16,936 nt of DNA, from positions 1 to 16,936 of the forward strand of contig JBGTEN010000357.1 in NCBI GenBank assembly GCA_041747755.1, given 5' to 3'. The DNA comes from Aurantibrevibacter sp041747755 (GTDB lineage Bacteria > Bacteroidota > Bacteroidia > Flavobacteriales > Flavobacteriaceae). This document shows, in pieces, positions 1 to 7,903 of the stretch. A program made the position numbers and the translations under genes. Under the pieces are notes generated by a model. That model was not told where the DNA came from. It did no database searches and was given only the letters and a program-made list of their open reading frames with translations. Position 1 is the first letter of the stretch. Each line of letters begins with the position of its first letter.

Positions 1-240
1 GAAAGTACATCCGTAAAACAAGAATGGATTTTTAACGACGCCTACTTAGGAAGATACCATAGTTATGAGAATAAAGCGCTTGAGGTTAAGACGGATTTTA
101 AATGGATTCGTGACAAAGAAGTATACATCATCTCTTATCCCGGAACCGATATTCCGGATCACAATGTTCTTATTCAAGAGACCGAAACAGGTTTATTATT
201 AAAGGATACTAACGGAACTATTTTTGCAGTTAGGGAGTAA
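1..240 (+). CDS. C-terminal fragment of an unrecognised protein
   Basis: An open reading frame runs in frame 1 from the first base to a TAA at 238-240, giving the last 79 residues of a protein whose start lies outside the window. It ends with the residues GTIFAVRE. The fragment is rich in aromatic and charged residues with alternating polar/hydrophobic stretches (for example KEVYIISYPG), which suggests a beta-rich fold, but I recognise no family. No signal or membrane segment can be judged because the N-terminus is missing. Its stop codon lies one base from the stop codon of the convergent DUF6588 gene, so the two transcripts must overlap or end inside each other. That it is coding is fairly safe; its function is unknown. 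Confidence 0.7.
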   Translation, partial: ESTSVKQEWIFNDAYLGRYHSYENKALEVKTDFKWIRDKEVYIISYPGTDIPDHNVLIQETETGLLLKDTNGTIFAVRE

Positions 241-241
241 T

Positions 242-1255
242 TTACCTAAATCCAAAATTAATACCCAAAGAAAGGTTGTTAAAAGCTGCAAGCGTATAAT
301 CTGCGTGCAATCTAAAAAATCCCAGTTTTAGTTTTGCCCCTAAATTAGCAGTGATACCTGAAGTACTTTTTTGAACAGAAAAAGGGTCAACATAGGTTGT
401 TTGAAAAGGTCCGGACTCTACAATATAGGTTCCAAGAATATCTGTATCAGATTTACCGCTTACATATCCTAAACCTCCATAAAAATTAATTATAGGTAAT
501 CTAGTCGAAGCCACAGCTTGAAACGTCCATGTACCAAGTTTTGCGTCTATCTTTTGATTTTCTCCGGCAATAATATCTGTATTTGTGAAATCGTAGCTCC
601 CGGTTATGTTAGTATAGCCTATAACACCGGAAATAGCGATTGGAAGTATTTTATCTGCAGGAAGATGAGAGGTAAAATCATGCTGAATTCCAAATCCGTA
701 TAGTCCGATAGCTACTTCATCAGTTTTTATCTTTGGGAGAAATCTGGCCTTTACCTCTGTTCCTTTAAATATTCCTACACTTGCCTGTAAGAATCCGGAG
801 GGTATAAAGTTAATGTTCTCTGAGGCCAATCCAGTTGGTAATGTAAATTCTTCACGAGAAGTAATTCCGGGAGCAATTTCTGCTTCCACAAATACACGGA
901 CTCCTTCAATATCTCCAAGAGCTGATGATACCAATCTGGAACTACTACCGTCCACAAATTGCAGATTCTCGTAATCAGCTGTATTTAAGATGAAGGCCTT
1001 TTTATCAGGCTTGTTACGAAAAGAAGCTATATTTCCAATAATTGAAATTTCAAAACCTCCAAACGGTTTGGATTGTGCGGAGTTATACCAACCATTAGAT
1101 ATACTATATAAGGCCCCTTCTGAGAGCGGCGCCATATAATTATTTGTAAATCGTTCAGCGTCATCCAAGCCCGCTGCCAATAACTGATTAATATTAGATT
1201 GCGCAGAAGTTGAAAGACTTAGCACCATGGTCATAAGGAAAAACATGTATTTCAT
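242..1255 (-). CDS. DUF6588 family outer-membrane-type protein
   Basis: This 337-aa protein starts with a Sec signal peptide (basic KY, hydrophobic core to about residue 18, likely cleavage after SAQ or TSA). The mature part begins INQLLAAGLDDAERFTNNYM and continues with alternating hydrophobic/polar strands and many glycines, ending GINFGFR. The final residues pair aromatics as in outer-membrane beta barrels. I assign it to DUF6588, a flavobacterial family of unknown function that I remember being found beside gyrB. It is presumably an outer-membrane barrel protein; no enzymatic motif is visible. The gene follows gyrB on the same strand, 72 bases after its stop, with a strong terminator between them. 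A TAGTTTTA element at 1272-1279 just beyond that stem could supply its own promoter. Family assignment is from memory of sequence patterns and moderately confident. Confidence 0.7.
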   Translation of the reverse strand: MKYMFFLMTMVLSLSTSAQSNINQLLAAGLDDAERFTNNYMAPLSEGALYSISNGWYNSAQSKPFGGFEISIIGNIASFRNKPDKKAFILNTADYENLQFVDGSSSRLVSSALGDIEGVRVFVEAEIAPGITSREEFTLPTGLASENINFIPSGFLQASVGIFKGTEVKARFLPKIKTDEVAIGLYGFGIQHDFTSHLPADKILPIAISGVIGYTNITGSYDFTNTDIIAGENQKIDAKLGTWTFQAVASTRLPIINFYGGLGYVSGKSDTDILGTYIVESGPFQTTYVDPFSVQKSTSGITANLGAKLKLGFFRLHADYTLAAFNNLSLGINFGFR

Positions 1256-1279
1256 AACGTAGTATTTTTCCTAAAACTA

Positions 1280-1308
1280 AAAAACTCGCACTTGTGATGC
1301 GAGTTTTT
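1280..1308 (-). terminator. Rho-independent terminator of gyrB
   Basis: A perfect 11-bp inverted repeat (1280-1290 against 1298-1308, core CTCGCA/TGCGAG) encloses a 7-base loop. A- and T-runs flank it, so it reads as an intrinsic terminator. It lies about 20 bases past the gyrB stop and 25 bases before the DUF6588 start codon. Confidence 0.8.
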
Positions 1309-1327
1309 GTTGTGTAAGTGCTAATAC

Positions 1328-3271
1328 TTATGCATCAATGTTCGCATAGACGGCATTTTTCTCAATAAACTCTCTCCTTGGTGGTACCTCATCACCCATC
1401 AACATAGAGAAAACCCTGTCTGTTTCTGTTGCGTTATCAATGGTAATCTGCCTTAGGGTTCTAAATTCAGGATTCATTGTGGTATCCCACAATTGTTCCG
1501 CATTCATTTCGCCCAAACCTTTGTAGCGTTGAATGCTAACACCTCCGCTAAAACTTTCAGCAATTTCATCGCGCTCCTTGTCATTCCATGCGTACCTCTT
1601 TTTTGTTCCCTTTTTAACAAGATACAAAGGCGGTGTTGCAATGTAAACGTGACCTGCTTCAATTAACTCCCTCATAAATCGGAAAAAGAAGGTTAAAATA
1701 AGGGTTTCTATATGGCTCCCATCCACATCAGCATCACACATAATTACAACCTTATGATACCGTAGTTTATCAAGATTCAAAGCTTTGCTATCCTCTTCAG
1801 TGCCAATGGTAACACCTAAAGCAGTATAAATATTCTTTATTTCTTCATTCTCAAAAACCTTATGGACCATTGCTTTTTCAACATTTAAAATCTTACCACG
1901 TAGTGGTAAAATTGCTTGAAAATTTCTATCTCTACCTTGCTTAGCTGTACCCCCTGCGGAATCTCCCTCTACTAGGAATACTTCACAAACTCTAGGATCC
2001 TGTTCAGAGCAATCGGACAATTTACCGGGAAGGCCACCAATACTCATTACTGTTTTGCGCTGAACCATTTCCCTTGCCTTGTTAGCAGCATGACGGGCTT
2101 GAGCAGCGAGTATAACTTTTTGCACAATTATTTTAGCATCATCCGGGTTCTCCTCCAAATAGTTCGTAAGCATCTCCGAAACTGCTTGAGAGACAGCAGC
2201 TGATACTTCTCTGTTTCCTAACTTAGTTTTGGTTTGGCCTTCAAATTGAGGTTCTGCAACTTTAACCGAAACGATAGCGGTTAAACCTTCTCTGAAATCG
2301 TCACCGGCAACCTCAAATTTCAGTTTGTCCAACATGCCCGATGCATCTGCGTACTTCTTCAGCGTAGTGGTTAAACCCCTTCGAAATCCAGACAAATGTG
2401 TTCCACCTTCATGCGTGTTAATGTTATTTACATACGAATGCAAATTTTCGTTATAGGAGGTGTTATAAGTCATAGCTACTTCTACAGGGATATCGTTTTT
2501 CTCCCCTTCCATCGCAATAACATTTTTTATAAGCTGTTCTCTGTTACCATCCAAAAACCGAATAAATTCCTTTAATCCTTCCTTGGAATGAAATGTTTCT
2601 GATAAAAAATTCCCATCCTTATCTTTTTCGCGCCTGTCAGTGAGAATAATAGTAATTCCTTTATTCAAAAATGAAAGCTCTCGCATTCTATTTGCCAAAG
2701 TTTCATAGCTAAACTCAATGGTCTGTGAAAAGATGGTCTCATCCGGTCTAAAAGTAACTACAGTACCCCTATCGGTAGACTCTCCTATACTCTTTACAGG
2801 ATACAGTGCCTTGCCCCGTTCATATTCCTGTTCCCAAATCTTGCCATCTCTGTAAACAGTAGCCCGTAGGTGTTTGGAAAGTGCATTAACTACAGAAACC
2901 CCAACACCATGAAGTCCACCAGACACTTTGTACGAATCTTTATCAAATTTACCTCCGGCACCTATCTTGGTCATAACTACCTCCAAAGCAGAAACACCTT
3001 CTTTTTTGTGCAAATCCACGGGGATTCCCCTTCCATTATCCTTTGTTGTAACGGAGTGGTCTTCGTTTATAGTTACATGTATTAAATCACAATGGCCACC
3101 CATGGCCTCGTCAATAGAATTATCTACAACTTCATATACCAAATGGTGAAGTCCTCTTACCCCAATATCTCCTATATACATTGATGGTCGCATACGAACA
3201 TGCTCCATTCCTTCAAGCGCCTGAATACTATCGGCCGAATAATTACTTTTATTTTTAGCTTCTTCGCTCAT
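1328..3271 (-). CDS. gyrB: DNA gyrase subunit B
   Basis: GyrB is the ATPase subunit of the A2B2 type II topoisomerase that introduces negative supercoils into DNA. The 647-aa product shows, in order, the GHKL ATPase motifs EVVDNSIDEA (about 47-56), DNGRGIP (78-84) and GGLHGVGVSVVNALS (about 118-132); the transducer domain; and the TOPRIM domain with EGDSAGG (about 434-440), PLRGKILNVEKA and the metal-binding DADVDGSHI (about 512-520). The QRYKGLGEMN motif near residue 580 completes the C-terminal part. The length is that of the compact form, lacking the roughly 170-residue insert of E. coli GyrB (804 aa), as usual in Bacteroidota. ParE is the main alternative, but the match to GyrB throughout makes gyrB the better call. 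The start is the first ATG of the frame and gives the expected short N-terminus. A terminator follows at 1280-1308, and 426 bases without a gene lie upstream. Confidence 0.97.
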   Translation of the reverse strand: MSEEAKNKSNYSADSIQALEGMEHVRMRPSMYIGDIGVRGLHHLVYEVVDNSIDEAMGGHCDLIHVTINEDHSVTTKDNGRGIPVDLHKKEGVSALEVVMTKIGAGGKFDKDSYKVSGGLHGVGVSVVNALSKHLRATVYRDGKIWEQEYERGKALYPVKSIGESTDRGTVVTFRPDETIFSQTIEFSYETLANRMRELSFLNKGITIILTDRREKDKDGNFLSETFHSKEGLKEFIRFLDGNREQLIKNVIAMEGEKNDIPVEVAMTYNTSYNENLHSYVNNINTHEGGTHLSGFRRGLTTTLKKYADASGMLDKLKFEVAGDDFREGLTAIVSVKVAEPQFEGQTKTKLGNREVSAAVSQAVSEMLTNYLEENPDDAKIIVQKVILAAQARHAANKAREMVQRKTVMSIGGLPGKLSDCSEQDPRVCEVFLVEGDSAGGTAKQGRDRNFQAILPLRGKILNVEKAMVHKVFENEEIKNIYTALGVTIGTEEDSKALNLDKLRYHKVVIMCDADVDGSHIETLILTFFFRFMRELIEAGHVYIATPPLYLVKKGTKKRYAWNDKERDEIAESFSGGVSIQRYKGLGEMNAEQLWDTTMNPEFRTLRQITIDNATETDRVFSMLMGDEVPPRREFIEKNAVYANIDA

Positions 3272-3298
3272 ATAACTAATGCGTTGTTTTCAAAGTGT

Positions 3299-3327
3299 TA
3301 AACTTATTGATTAAAGGGTGTTTTAAA
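3299..3327 (-). promoter_or_regulatory. Candidate proximal gyrB promoter
   Basis: On the minus strand, TTTA (3324-3327) is followed after 17 bases by TAAGTTTA (3299-3306). This resembles the Bacteroidetes housekeeping pattern TTTG-N17-19-TAnnTTTG with one mismatch in each box. Transcription would begin roughly 20 bases before the gyrB ATG at 3271. AT-rich sequence makes chance matches likely, so this is tentative. Confidence 0.3.
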
Positions 3328-3413
3328 CTTTAGAATCCCAAAAAGAAAGCATTCTAAAACTGTTCGAAAACTTATTTTTGGGAATATCGTTTTAATGCAA
3401 ATTGAACATCTTG

Positions 3414-3421
3414 CAAATATA
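3414..3421 (-). promoter_or_regulatory. Candidate distal gyrB -7 box
   Basis: TATATTTG on the minus strand is an exact match to the Bacteroidetes -7 consensus TAnnTTTG. No TTTG-like -33 box lies 16-20 bases upstream. If used, it would give gyrB a leader of about 135 nt containing the inverted repeat 3336-3383. Confidence 0.3.
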
Positions 3422-3607
3422 AGCAATACCCATTAAATAAGGGCTTAATGCAGTTTTAATACCGTGAAGTTATCAACAAAAAATGTGGAAAATTCAGAAT
3501 AAAAGATTAGGTTTTAAAGAATCTGAAATGTCTCTTTTTTAAAATCTTTATTCTCCCCATTTTACAATCATTTTTTACCTTTCTTTGATTTATGGTGGTC
3601 TTAAAAA

Positions 3608-3635
3608 AAGAGGTCTCACATAAATGAGACCTCTT
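3608..3635 (-). terminator. Rho-independent terminator of asnB
   Basis: A perfect 11-bp stem (AAGAGGTCTCA at 3608-3618 with its complement at 3625-3635) encloses a 6-base loop. On the minus strand it is followed directly by a run of seven T residues (3601-3607 read in reverse). It lies 63 bases past the asnB stop codon, in the right orientation for that gene. Confidence 0.88.
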
Positions 3636-3697
3636 CCTGACTAATTATAATTAAAAACTGAATAAAACAGATTACTCATTAATATTCACAGCGTATT

Positions 3698-5368
3698 CTA
3701 TTTAACATAGGCATCTTCATGAACACTAGCCACTGCTCTACCCGATGGGTCATTCATGTTTTTAAACGCTTCATCCCATTCTAGGGCAATCTTTGTGCTA
3801 CACGCTACCGAAGCCTCCTGCGGAACACATAATGCCGCCGCATCTGAGGGAAAATGAGATTCGAAAACAGAGCGATAGTAAAACTCCTCTTTGGTAGTAG
3901 GCGTTTGCAAAGGAAACCGAAATTTAGCATTTGCCAGTTGCTCGTCTGAAACTTCTGTTTTCACCACTTCTTTTAACGTATCTATCCAGCTGTAGCCTAC
4001 CCCATCTGAAAACTGTTCTTTCTGTCTCCAAGCAACACTTGCGGGTAACATATCCTCAAATGCTTTTCGGACTACCCATTTTTCCATCCGTTCTCCATTA
4101 ATCATTTTGTCTTGCGGATTAATCCTCATAGCAACATCCATAAACTCCTTATCCAAAAAAGGAACACGACCTTCAATTCCCCATGCGGCGAGCGATTTAT
4201 TGGCACGAAGACAATCATACATATGCAACTTGCTCAATTTACGAACGGTTTCTTCATGAAATTCTCTCGCATTTGGCGCTTTGTGGAAATAAAGATAACC
4301 CCCAAAAAGCTCATCGGCACCTTCTCCGGACAATACCATTTTTATACCCATCGATTTGATAACTCTTGCCATTAAATACATTGGGGTAGATGCTCTAATG
4401 GTAGTGATGTCGTAGGTTTCCAGATTATATACAACATCTTTAATAGCATCCAATCCCTCTTGAATGGTGAATTTTATTTCATGGTGAATGGTTCCAATAT
4501 GCTTGGCAACTTTCTGTGCTGCCGCCAAATCCGGAGAACCTTCCAGACCTACTGAAAAGGAATGTAGTTGTGGCCACCAGGCATCCGTGGTATCATCAGA
4601 CTCAATACGTTTTTGGGCATACTTTTTTGCAATGGCTGAAGTAACAGAAGAATCCAGTCCACCAGACAACAGCACACCATAAGGCACATCGGACATCAAT
4701 TGTCTGTGTACAGCTGCTTCTAAAGCCGTTTTAATTTCAGCAATACTGGTTTCGTTGTCTTTAACTGCGTCATACTCCATCCAGTCTCGAGAATACCATC
4801 TTTTTAGCTCACCATCACGACTGTGCAAATAATGGCCCGGAGGAAAAAGCTCTATTTTTGTGCATGTTCCCTCCAAAGCCTTTAATTCTGAAGCTACATA
4901 AAAAGTACCATTTTTATCCCAACCCATGTACAATGGAATAATACCCATGTGATCGCGGGCTACAAAATACTCATTATGCTCTGCGTCATAAATAGCAAAA
5001 CCAAAAATACCGTTCATTTCATCCAAAAAATGAGGTCCTTTCTTCTGATATAAAGCCAAGATTACCTCACAATCCGATTCTGTTTGAAAGTTATAATTGC
5101 CTTCAAACTGCTTGCGCAGATCCCTGTGATTGTAAATTTCCCCATTAGCCGCCAAAACCAACTTCCCATCCTCACTTAATAAGGGCTGTTTACCAGATAC
5201 AGGATCTACAATTGCCAGCCGCTCGTGGGCAAGAATTGCTTTATCGTCCGAATAAATACCACTCCAATCCGGACCCCTATGCCTTACTTTCTTGGACATC
5301 TCCAAGAGCTGCGGCCTTAACACTTCCGTACTCTCCTTTACATCAAAGGCACAAACAATTCCACACAT
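3698..5368 (-). CDS. asnB: Asparagine synthetase B (glutamine-hydrolysing)
   Basis: AsnB makes asparagine from aspartate, ATP and glutamine in the cytoplasm (EC 6.3.5.4). The 556-aa product begins MCGIVCAF, so Cys2 becomes the N-terminal nucleophile of the glutaminase domain after Met removal. That domain keeps R50, the NGE motif at 75-77 and D99, matching E. coli AsnB residues shifted by one. The synthetase domain carries the pyrophosphate loop SGGLDSS (235-241), AWWPQLHSFSVGLEGSPD, and the motif LSGEGADELFGGY (346-358). Length and order match E. coli AsnB (554 aa), so it looks complete and active. The start is fixed by the Cys2 requirement. It is a single-gene unit with its own promoter (5398-5428) and terminator (3608-3635), divergent from the DUF2911 gene. 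Confidence 0.97.
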   Translation of the reverse strand: MCGIVCAFDVKESTEVLRPQLLEMSKKVRHRGPDWSGIYSDDKAILAHERLAIVDPVSGKQPLLSEDGKLVLAANGEIYNHRDLRKQFEGNYNFQTESDCEVILALYQKKGPHFLDEMNGIFGFAIYDAEHNEYFVARDHMGIIPLYMGWDKNGTFYVASELKALEGTCTKIELFPPGHYLHSRDGELKRWYSRDWMEYDAVKDNETSIAEIKTALEAAVHRQLMSDVPYGVLLSGGLDSSVTSAIAKKYAQKRIESDDTTDAWWPQLHSFSVGLEGSPDLAAAQKVAKHIGTIHHEIKFTIQEGLDAIKDVVYNLETYDITTIRASTPMYLMARVIKSMGIKMVLSGEGADELFGGYLYFHKAPNAREFHEETVRKLSKLHMYDCLRANKSLAAWGIEGRVPFLDKEFMDVAMRINPQDKMINGERMEKWVVRKAFEDMLPASVAWRQKEQFSDGVGYSWIDTLKEVVKTEVSDEQLANAKFRFPLQTPTTKEEFYYRSVFESHFPSDAAALCVPQEASVACSTKIALEWDEAFKNMNDPSGRAVASVHEDAYVK

Positions 5369-5397
5369 AATAATCTATAATTATAACGATTTTGATG

Positions 5398-5428
5398 CAA
5401 ATATTAATTTAAACTTTTAATTAACAAA
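5398..5428 (-). promoter_or_regulatory. asnB promoter candidate
   Basis: On the minus strand, TTTG (5425-5428) is separated by exactly 19 bases from AATATTTG (5398-5405). This matches the Bacteroidetes sigma-ABfr-type consensus TTTG-N19-TAnnTTTG except for the first T. It would start transcription some 20 bases before the asnB ATG. It is the best -33/-7 match in the window. Confidence 0.6.
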
Positions 5429-5581
5429 CATATATGCTATTTTTAATTACATATATTCAATTAATTACTCAATCTAATTTCAATTATAACTTTTTTTGAA
5501 AAATTAGCAGTTATGTGCCTCCAAACTGTAATGATGTAAAATTTTAACGACCCTTTAAGTATTAAACACTATTTTACTAAC

Positions 5582-5589
5582 TAGTTTTG
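5582..5589 (+). promoter_or_regulatory. -7 box candidate for the DUF2911 gene
   Basis: TAGTTTTG matches the Bacteroidetes -7 consensus TAnnTTTG exactly and lies 25 bases before the ATG at 5615. No clear TTTG -33 box is found at 17-19 bases; the nearest is TTTA at 5554-5557, spaced 24 bases. The -7 assignment is therefore only moderately supported. Confidence 0.4.
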
Positions 5590-5614
5590 AAAGAATATAA
5601 AAACAAACACACTT

Positions 5615-6154
5615 ATGAAAAATTTACTTGCACTATCAACACTTATTTTTGCTTTGGTTTTCTCATTAGAATCCAATGCTCAGCAATTTAGTGGACTTGA
5701 TAAAAGTCCGGCAGATATTGCCTCTTTTCCATCAGATTATAAAGTATCTGATAAAACTGTACGCGTGGTCTATAGTCGCCCTCAGTTAAAAGGCCGCACC
5801 TTAAATGATTTAGCACCTTCAGGACAAGTATGGAGAACAGGAGCTAATGAGGCAACTGAGATTACTTTTTACAAGGATGTTACTGTTGGAGGCAAAGCTG
5901 TTAAGGCCGGATCTTATGCTCTATTTACTATTCCCGGTGAAAAAGAGTGGACCGTGATTTTAAACAAAAAATTGAATCAATGGGGCGCTTATTCTTATGA
6001 TACAGCTGCTGATGTTGCCCGGGTTAGTGCCACAGTAAGTACCGATGACAAATCTTTGGAAGAATTTTCAATTGCCTTTAAAGAGGTACAAGGAGGAACT
6101 CATCTTGTAATGGGATGGGGAAAAACCAGAGTATCACTACCTATCACTATGTAA
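5615..6154 (+). CDS. Secreted DUF2911 domain protein
   Basis: The 179-aa product has a clear signal peptide (MKNLLALST, hydrophobic to about residue 18, cleavage probably after SNA at 22), so it should be periplasmic or exported. The mature part carries the hallmarks of DUF2911: VVYSRPQLKGR (51-61), QVWRTGANEATEITF (71-85), the NKKLNQWGAYSYD segment (117-129) and a C-terminal WGKTRVSLPI. DUF2911 is common in Bacteroidota and has no established biochemical role. Some members are fused to TPR regions, but this one is the bare domain at full length. It is a single-gene unit: divergent from asnB, with a TAGTTTTG -7 element upstream and a strong terminator downstream that it shares with the convergent amidohydrolase gene. 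Confidence 0.88.
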   Translation: MKNLLALSTLIFALVFSLESNAQQFSGLDKSPADIASFPSDYKVSDKTVRVVYSRPQLKGRTLNDLAPSGQVWRTGANEATEITFYKDVTVGGKAVKAGSYALFTIPGEKEWTVILNKKLNQWGAYSYDTAADVARVSATVSTDDKSLEEFSIAFKEVQGGTHLVMGWGKTRVSLPITM

Positions 6155-6173
6155 ATGAAATAGTTACAAATTA

Positions 6174-6208
6174 TCAAAAAGCCGAATCCTTTGGATTCGG
6201 CTTTTTGA
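6174..6208. terminator. Bidirectional terminator between convergent genes
   Basis: A 16-bp perfect inverted repeat (6174-6189 against 6193-6208, core GCCGAATCC/GGATTCGGC) has a 3-base loop. A5 and T5 runs form the outer stem, so it can end transcription in both directions. It lies 20 bases past the DUF2911 stop and 27 bases past the amidohydrolase stop. Confidence 0.9.
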
Positions 6209-6234
6209 TTGATGCTAAAGGATGCCGCATCTGA

Positions 6235-7854
6235 TTAATTCATCTTTTTGCCATCTAGGTATACAGCTTCTACAGAGATATGCGGAATTGCTTCGAGTTC
6301 AATTTCCATTAGATTGTCGCTATAAATTGTAAAATCCGCAAACTTACCCGCTTCTATACTGCCCTTTTCACTTTCTTCGAAATTGGAATAGGCCGCCCAA
6401 ATGGTCATTCCTTTTAATGTTTCTTCTCTGGTCAATGCATCTTTCATTTGAAAGCCACCTTCCGGATAATTTTCTAAATCTTTTCTTGCTACAGCTGCAT
6501 AAAAAGTTAAAAGAGGATTTACCTGTTCTACAGGAAAATCGGTTCCCAATACTACCAATCCGGCTTTATTTAAGAGTGATTTAAAGGCATATGCCCCTTG
6601 AACTCTTTCTGGTCCTAAACGATCTGCTGCCCAATACATATCACTGGTGGCATGTGTAGGCTGAACAGAGGGAATAATTCCACTTCCAAAATAATCAAAA
6701 TCTGTAGCAGCAATTACCTGAGCGTGTTCTATTTTCCATCTCCGATCTGATTTTCCTTCAAGGGCCTTTTTATAGGCCTTTAATACGACTGTATTCGCTG
6801 AATCACCAATGGCATGGGTATTCATTTGATATTCTGACTTGGCAATTTTTTCTGCCAAAGCCTCAATTTGAGCTACAGGTGTAACCATTGCTCCAAAATG
6901 CCCTGCTTTATCGGAATAGGGGGCTTTTAATGCAGCACCTCTAGAGCCTAAGGCCCCGTCACCATATACTTTAACAGATCGTACATTAAGATTATTAGTC
7001 TTTAAAACTCCCTTATTCAGAAAATAATCTAAGTCAGCCGAAGTATTGCCAACCATAGCATAAACCCTTATAGATAATTGTCCCGCTTGCTGTAAACTAT
7101 CAATCAGTTCAATAATGTTTCGGCCCAACCCTGCATCATTTACAGTTGTAAGACCGTACTTAAAGCAGAGTTGCTCTGCGTCTTTTAACGCTTCTATTTG
7201 GGTTGCTCTGTTTAAAGGTGGAATAATAGCATCAATAAGAGCCATGGGGTTATCTATCAATACTCCTGTAAGTTTGCCATTTTTCTTTACAATTTCCCCT
7301 CCTTCAACTTTTGTTTCAAGTGTAATCCCAGCCAAATCCAAAGCCCTTTGGTTTACAATATATGCATGCCCGTCTATTCGTTCTAAGACTACCGGAGTTT
7401 CAGGAAATAATTCATCTAACTGAATTTTATCCGGAAATTCTTTTATCGCCCAATCATTTTGGTCCCATCCTCTACCCCGAATAAAATCTTTGGGGTCGGC
7501 TTCCTGAAACTGTTTTATTATCTGAACAATTTCCTCAAAGCTCTTGGTTCCCACCAAATTAGCAACCTGTTGGTTGAGACCCAACCCATAAAAATGGCAA
7601 TGTGCATCTATTAATCCCGGAGTTATGGTCAACCCATTGGCATCAATACGATTCTCAGATTCATATCTGCTTAAAATTTCTTCAGAACTACCTACGTCTA
7701 TAAACTTGCCATTTTTAACTGCGAAGGCTGAAGCCTTCGAAAAAGCAGCATCTACGGTATAAATAGTAGCATTGAATACAAGCAAATCTGCTTTCTCCTT
7801 ATGTTCTTGGCAGCCCCAAAAGGCAAAAAGAAGCAATCCAAATACTCTTTTCAT
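6235..7854 (-). CDS. YtcJ-like amidohydrolase, predicted lipoprotein
   Basis: This 539-aa protein belongs to the amidohydrolase superfamily (Amidohydrolase_3 / YtcJ-like). Members hydrolyse amide or related C-N bonds on a metal-dependent TIM barrel; the substrate here cannot be told. Visible motifs are LIDAHCHF with the metal-binding H85/H87, K295 in VKVYGDGALG (likely the bridging lysine), H347 in NTHAIGD, H377 in RWKIEHAQV and D439 in VVLGTDFPV. The flanking beta-sandwich segments (DLLVFNATIYT at the start, GSIEAGKFADFTIYSDN near residue 498) are typical. The N-terminus MKRVFGLLLFAFWGC suggests a lipoprotein signal with Cys15 as lipidation site, although F at -3 is not ideal. It lies 49 bases after the 144-aa secreted protein gene with no promoter or terminator seen between, so probably in one operon. 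It ends at the shared terminator 6174-6208. Confidence 0.88.
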   Translation of the reverse strand: MKRVFGLLLFAFWGCQEHKEKADLLVFNATIYTVDAAFSKASAFAVKNGKFIDVGSSEEILSRYESENRIDANGLTITPGLIDAHCHFYGLGLNQQVANLVGTKSFEEIVQIIKQFQEADPKDFIRGRGWDQNDWAIKEFPDKIQLDELFPETPVVLERIDGHAYIVNQRALDLAGITLETKVEGGEIVKKNGKLTGVLIDNPMALIDAIIPPLNRATQIEALKDAEQLCFKYGLTTVNDAGLGRNIIELIDSLQQAGQLSIRVYAMVGNTSADLDYFLNKGVLKTNNLNVRSVKVYGDGALGSRGAALKAPYSDKAGHFGAMVTPVAQIEALAEKIAKSEYQMNTHAIGDSANTVVLKAYKKALEGKSDRRWKIEHAQVIAATDFDYFGSGIIPSVQPTHATSDMYWAADRLGPERVQGAYAFKSLLNKAGLVVLGTDFPVEQVNPLLTFYAAVARKDLENYPEGGFQMKDALTREETLKGMTIWAAYSNFEESEKGSIEAGKFADFTIYSDNLMEIELEAIPHISVEAVYLDGKKMN

Positions 7855-7903
7855 TGAATACTATTAGAGCTTAAAAAATGAAACATTCCTAATATTTAAA
7901 CAC

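Larger units (their letters stand above)
3272..3697. other. 426-bp intergenic region between gyrB and asnB
   Basis: I see no gene on either strand here. The half next to gyrB holds the proximal promoter candidate (3299-3327), an inverted repeat TCCCAAAAA/TTTTTGGGA (3336-3344 and 3375-3383) and a full -7-type box TATATTTG on the minus strand (3414-3421) without a clear -33 partner. The middle holds two DnaA-box-like 9-mers, TTATCAACA (3470-3478) and TGTGGAAAA (3484-3492). The half next to asnB is AT-rich and ends with the asnB terminator (3608-3635). Confidence 0.6.

Noticed and set aside
518..703. Plus-strand open frame inside the DUF6588 gene
   Set aside because: It lies wholly antisense to a well-supported gene and has no recognisable domain. 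Similar antisense frames in gyrB, asnB, the amidohydrolase, DUF885 and TPR genes were dropped for the same reason.
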